A stretch of 64,000 nucleotides of DNA from Flavobacterium sp. ENC (GTDB lineage Bacteria; Bacteroidota; Bacteroidia; Flavobacteriales; Flavobacteriaceae). Both the position numbers and the translations under genes were made by a program. Shown one piece after another: positions 60,995 through 64,000 of this stretch. Every line of letters starts with the position of its first letter. Position 1 is the stretch's first letter. The stretch lies in NCBI RefSeq assembly GCF_020991415.1, contig NZ_JAJMOY010000002.1, positions 806,001-870,000 of the forward strand, given 5' to 3'. The notes beneath the pieces are model-generated. The model was given only the letters and a program-made list of their open reading frames with translations. It was not told the origin of the DNA and searched no databases.

Positions 60995-62062
60995 ATGCAA
61001 TCTATTCAGGCCAATAATTATCTGGTGCATTTCAACCAAAATGCATACGAAGCTTTAAATACACATTTGAAAGAAAATAAATACTCTAATTTGTTTATTA
61101 TAGTTGATAATGAAACAAATAAGCATTGCTTACCTAAATTTTTACCCTTACTTGAAACTGATTTAACCATAGAAATAATCGAATTTGAATCCGGTGAAAT
61201 CAATAAAAATATCGAAACCTGTATCGAAATCTGGAAGGTGCTGACCGAACTGGGTGCCGACAGAAAATCGCTTCTTATTAACCTCGGTGGCGGTGTGGTG
61301 ACCGATTTAGGCGGATTTGTAGCTTCAACTTTCAAACGCGGAGTGGATTTTATCAACATTCCAACTACTTTGTTGTCTATGGTCGATGCTTCTGTTGGAG
61401 GAAAAACCGGAGTAGATTTAGGAAACCTGAAAAATCAGATTGGTGTTATTAACGTACCCCAGATGGTATTAATCGACACACAATACCTTGAAACCTTATC
61501 GCAAAGCGAAATGCGTTCAGGACTGGCGGAAATGCTAAAACACGGACTGATTTATGATGCAGCCTACTGGCAGCAGTTTTTAGATTTAAAATCAATTGAT
61601 TATGCTGATTTTGATGAACTGATTTATCGCTCTGTAGAAATTAAAAATGAAATTGTTATTCAGGATCCAACCGAAAAAAACATCCGTAAGGCGCTGAATT
61701 TCGGTCATACCTTAGGGCACGCTATCGAAAGTTACTTTTTGGAAAGCGAAACGAAGCAGACTTTATTACACGGTGAAGCCATTGCGATCGGGATGATTCT
61801 TGAAAGTTATATTTCATTACATAAAAACTTAATTACTGCAGCAGAATATGCAGAAATTAAAACCGCAATTCAAAGCATTTATGACAATGTGACTATTGAA
61901 GAAAATGACATCGAACCGATCCTCGAATTGCTGATTCACGACAAAAAAAATGAGTATGGTTTAATTCAATTTGCATTGATTGAAGGAATCGGAAAAATAA
62001 AAATTAATCAATCCGTTGAAAATAAATTAATTCTGGACGCGTTTGAAGATTATAAATCTTAA
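60995..62062 (+). CDS. aroB: 3-dehydroquinate synthase
   Basis: Forms 3-dehydroquinate from DAHP, the second step of the shikimate pathway, NAD- and metal-dependent. Starting at 60995 (MQSIQANNY) the protein has 355 residues, normal for AroB; an ATG at 60959 adds twelve residues and lies closer to the likely promoter, so it is less likely. Motifs: NLGGGVVTDLGGFVASTFKRG, ASVGGKTGVDL, EMLKHGLIYD (metal Glu/His) and NFGHTLGHAIE (two His). Confidence 0.93.
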   Translation: MQSIQANNYLVHFNQNAYEALNTHLKENKYSNLFIIVDNETNKHCLPKFLPLLETDLTIEIIEFESGEINKNIETCIEIWKVLTELGADRKSLLINLGGGVVTDLGGFVASTFKRGVDFINIPTTLLSMVDASVGGKTGVDLGNLKNQIGVINVPQMVLIDTQYLETLSQSEMRSGLAEMLKHGLIYDAAYWQQFLDLKSIDYADFDELIYRSVEIKNEIVIQDPTEKNIRKALNFGHTLGHAIESYFLESETKQTLLHGEAIAIGMILESYISLHKNLITAAEYAEIKTAIQSIYDNVTIEENDIEPILELLIHDKKNEYGLIQFALIEGIGKIKINQSVENKLILDAFEDYKS

Positions 62063-62106
62063 ACTTTTTTTAATCAAAACCATTGCTTTTGGTATATTTT
62101 ATTTTT

Positions 62107-62114
62107 TACATTTG
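62107..62114 (+). promoter_or_regulatory. -7 box upstream of the 59-aa ORF and arginine decarboxylase
   Basis: TACATTTG with TTG at 62083-62085 (spacing 21, within the known range). The start site would be about 62120, i.e. on or next to the ATG of the small ORF. Confidence 0.65.
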
Positions 62115-62119
62115 CCACG

Positions 62120-62299
62120 ATGAAAACAAACAGTAAACAAAGACATTTCAGTTCTTATAGAAACCGGCTCAATAGTTCCTTGCTAAGGATGTTGAATCGT
62201 TTTTATAATAGTAAAAGTCCGTTTTGTTTTGATGTTTTCCAATGCTCAAAAGCAGAACACGAAAAACTGCAGATTATATTTGCCAATATTAGGGTTTGA
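62120..62299 (+). CDS. 59-residue small ORF upstream of arginine decarboxylase
   Basis: An uninterrupted 59-codon ORF beginning at the predicted transcription start, so the mRNA would be leaderless. Composition is basic and polar (6 Arg, 5 Lys, start MKTNSKQRHFSSYRNRLNSS, C-terminus AEHEKLQIIFANIRV). It ends 59 bases before arginine decarboxylase. No family recognised. It could be a small regulatory protein, an arginine-sensing leader peptide for the polyamine genes, or chance; I give it modest confidence. Confidence 0.45.
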   Translation: MKTNSKQRHFSSYRNRLNSSLLRMLNRFYNSKSPFCFDVFQCSKAEHEKLQIIFANIRV

Positions 62300-62358
62300 A
62301 TTTAAGATTTAGCACCGTTTCCTAAATTAATAATACAATCTTAAATATTGAAAAATAA

Positions 62359-63762
62359 ATGAATACAAAATATTCGGACTTAATAAATCAGACATACTAC
62401 TTTCCACAAGAAGAATTTAAATTAAATAAAGACAACCTGCAATTTCACAATATCGATTTGATGAAATTGGTGGAACAGTACGGCACTCCGTTAAAATTTA
62501 CGTATTTACCTCAAATTTCTGAAAACATCAATAAGGCCAAAGCCTGGTTCAGAAAATCGATGGAAAAAAACAAGTACGAAGCTAAATATTACTATTGTTA
62601 TTGTACAAAAAGCTCTCATTTTGAATATATTATGAATGAGGCTTTCAAAAATAACATTCATATTGAAACATCATCAGCTTTTGACGTGAATATCGTGGAG
62701 AATTTACTGGAAAACGGTAAAATCAACAAAAGTACTTATGTGATCTGTAATGGCTTTAAGAGAGACGAATACATTAGCAATATTGCAAGATTAATCAATA
62801 ACGGACATAAAAACACTATTCCGATTATTGACAATTATGAAGAACTTGATTTACTTCAGTCAGAAATAAAAGGAAAATTCAAAATCGGAATCCGTATTGC
62901 TGCTGAGGAAGAACCTAAATTTGAGTTTTATACGTCAAGATTAGGTATCGGATACAAAAACATCGTTTCCTTTTACAAAAAACAAATTCAGGAAAATGAT
63001 AAATTAGAGCTGAAAATGCTTCACTTTTTCATTAATACCGGGATAAACGATACAGCCTATTACTGGAATGAACTTGTAAAATGTATCAAAGTATACATCG
63101 CGCTTAAAAAGGAATGCCCTACTCTTGACGGACTGAACATTGGAGGTGGTTTCCCGATTAAAAATTCACTTGCTTTCGAATACGATTACCAATATATGAT
63201 TGATGAAATTATCAATCAGATTAAAATCGCCTGTGATGAAGCTGAAGTGGATGTTCCAAATATTTTTACGGAATTTGGATCCTTTACAGTAGGTGAAAGC
63301 GGTGGCGCTATCTACCAGATTTTGTATCAGAAGCAGCAAAATGACAGAGAGAAATGGAATATGATCGATTCTTCTTTCATTACTACTCTTCCGGATACCT
63401 GGGCGATAAACAAACGTTTTATCATGCTCGCTGTAAACCGCTGGAATGATACCTATGAGCGGGTTTTGCTGGGCGGACTGACTTGTGATAGTGATGATTA
63501 TTACAATTCCGAACAGAATATGAACGCCATTTACCTGCCTAAATACAACAAAGAAAAACCGCTGTATATTGGTTTCTTTAATACTGGTGCGTATCAGGAA
63601 ACTATTGGAGGTTACGGAGGTTTACACCACTGTCTGATCCCCCAGCCTAAGCATATCCTTATAGATCGTGACGAAAACGGAATTTTAGCTACTGAAGTTT
63701 TCTCAGAACAGCAGACTTCTGACGATGTATTAAAGATTCTGGGCTACACTAAAAAAGCATAA
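62359..63762 (+). CDS. speA: Arginine decarboxylase (fold type III, ODC/DAPDC-like)
   Basis: A 467-residue PLP enzyme. Lys84 in YYYCYCTKSSHFEY is the likely PLP-binding lysine (the VKAN-like position). The GGGFP phosphate-binding loop (LNIGGGFPIKNS) and C-D-S-D-D in GGLTCDSDDYY, whose Cys reaches the neighbouring subunit's active site, are present. This is the biosynthetic arginine decarboxylase of flavobacteria. Together with the following deoxyhypusine-synthase-like gene it makes agmatine and further polyamines. Arginine as substrate is inferred from context. Confidence 0.85.
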   Translation: MNTKYSDLINQTYYFPQEEFKLNKDNLQFHNIDLMKLVEQYGTPLKFTYLPQISENINKAKAWFRKSMEKNKYEAKYYYCYCTKSSHFEYIMNEAFKNNIHIETSSAFDVNIVENLLENGKINKSTYVICNGFKRDEYISNIARLINNGHKNTIPIIDNYEELDLLQSEIKGKFKIGIRIAAEEEPKFEFYTSRLGIGYKNIVSFYKKQIQENDKLELKMLHFFINTGINDTAYYWNELVKCIKVYIALKKECPTLDGLNIGGGFPIKNSLAFEYDYQYMIDEIINQIKIACDEAEVDVPNIFTEFGSFTVGESGGAIYQILYQKQQNDREKWNMIDSSFITTLPDTWAINKRFIMLAVNRWNDTYERVLLGGLTCDSDDYYNSEQNMNAIYLPKYNKEKPLYIGFFNTGAYQETIGGYGGLHHCLIPQPKHILIDRDENGILATEVFSEQQTSDDVLKILGYTKKA

Positions 63763-63866
63763 AAAAAAACTGCTAAATAAAAGTTAATAACCATAAAATT
63801 ATTAATTTGCAGTGTCATCCAAAAGGTTACACTTTTAATTCAAAAAAAAACAAAAAAACAAAAAAA

Positions 63867-64000
63867 ATGAAAGGACCAATCAGTCAGTTTATTGAAAAAC
63901 ATTATTTACACTTTAATTCCGCTTCTTTAGTAGACGCTGCAAAAGCATACGAACAACAATTGGCAAATGGAGCTAAAATGATGGTGAGTATGGCTGGCGC
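63867..64000 (+). CDS. Deoxyhypusine-synthase-like protein (partial, cut by the window end)
   Basis: The first 44 codons read MKGPISQFIEKHYLHFNSAS followed by LVDAAKAYEQQLANGAKMMVSMAGA, which I recall as the start of flavobacterial deoxyhypusine-synthase-like (homospermidine-synthase-type) proteins; GAKMMVSMAGA is the NAD-binding region. It begins 104 bases after arginine decarboxylase. The gene continues past base 64000. Confidence 0.75.
   Translation, partial: MKGPISQFIEKHYLHFNSASLVDAAKAYEQQLANGAKMMVSMAG

Overview
The window is an AT-rich chromosomal stretch of a Bacteroidota bacterium, most likely a Flavobacterium. The evidence is: many start regions carry the Bacteroidota -7 box TAnnTTTG, four of them with an in-range TTG -33 element (three at exactly N19, one at N21) and one more with a TTG at 16 nt; Shine-Dalgarno sequences are essentially absent; intergenic regions are full of small palindromes; and the gene set is typical of the genus (fused E1 alpha/beta dehydrogenase, DUF885 lipoprotein peptidase, arginine decarboxylase followed by a deoxyhypusine-synthase-like gene, DUF4265, DUF6155). 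I see no prophage, IS transposase, CRISPR array or rRNA. One tRNA (Val, TAC) is present.

Layout. 1-4.5 kb: remnant of a duplicated CBM9-like gene, the intact copy, an M1 peptidase and a large helical protein. 4.7-13 kb: branched-chain amino acid block, leuA-leuB, then ilvD-ilvB-ilvN-ilvC. The ilv genes have their own promoter, a previously unlabelled 25-codon Ile/Val-rich leader peptide (7188-7265) and a terminator (7289-7319), with a visible competing antiterminator pairing: a complete-looking ribosome-stalling attenuator. 13.5-18.7 kb: acs with, convergently, a cNMP/CBS/nucleotidyltransferase protein and a DnaQ-like protein that has lost catalytic residues; four 190-bp tandem repeats separate them. 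19-34.4 kb: mostly housekeeping (small XRE-like regulator, Bcr/CflA transporter, NDH-2, two helicases, MscS channel, thioesterase, DUF885 peptidase, E1 fusion). 34.8-40.3 kb: oxygenase, SUI1 factor, nucleoside phosphorylase, DUF4265, binding protein, transglutaminase, lipoprotein.

40.4-56 kb is an accessory-like, regulator-dense region. It holds a DUF1761/YdeI pair; an ArsR-SRPBCC-DoxX-DUF4256 operon whose consensus promoter is bracketed by two copies of one operator; two divergent SDR/AraC cassettes with a 21-bp-spaced direct repeat between them; a Crp/Fnr regulator with the same TTTGCC-N4-GGCAAA palindrome upstream of itself and of a neighbouring SDR-VOC operon; a flavin monooxygenase with an N-terminal two-CxxC zinc-finger-like extension; and an AraC-GyrI/serine hydrolase pair flanked by direct copies of a nested palindrome. 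This looks like a collection of small, separately regulated stress or xenobiotic-response units. 56.5-64 kb: NERD protein, tRNA-Val, ABC exporter, proline dehydrogenase, aroB and the polyamine genes (arginine decarboxylase, deoxyhypusine-synthase-like, the latter cut by the window end), with a 59-aa unlabelled ORF before arginine decarboxylase.

All functional assignments are from reading protein motifs and recalled family features; no database search was run. The strongest candidates for something new are the ilv attenuator, the paired Crp-type palindromes, the ArsR promoter/operator architecture and the acs-linked module with a degenerate exonuclease.
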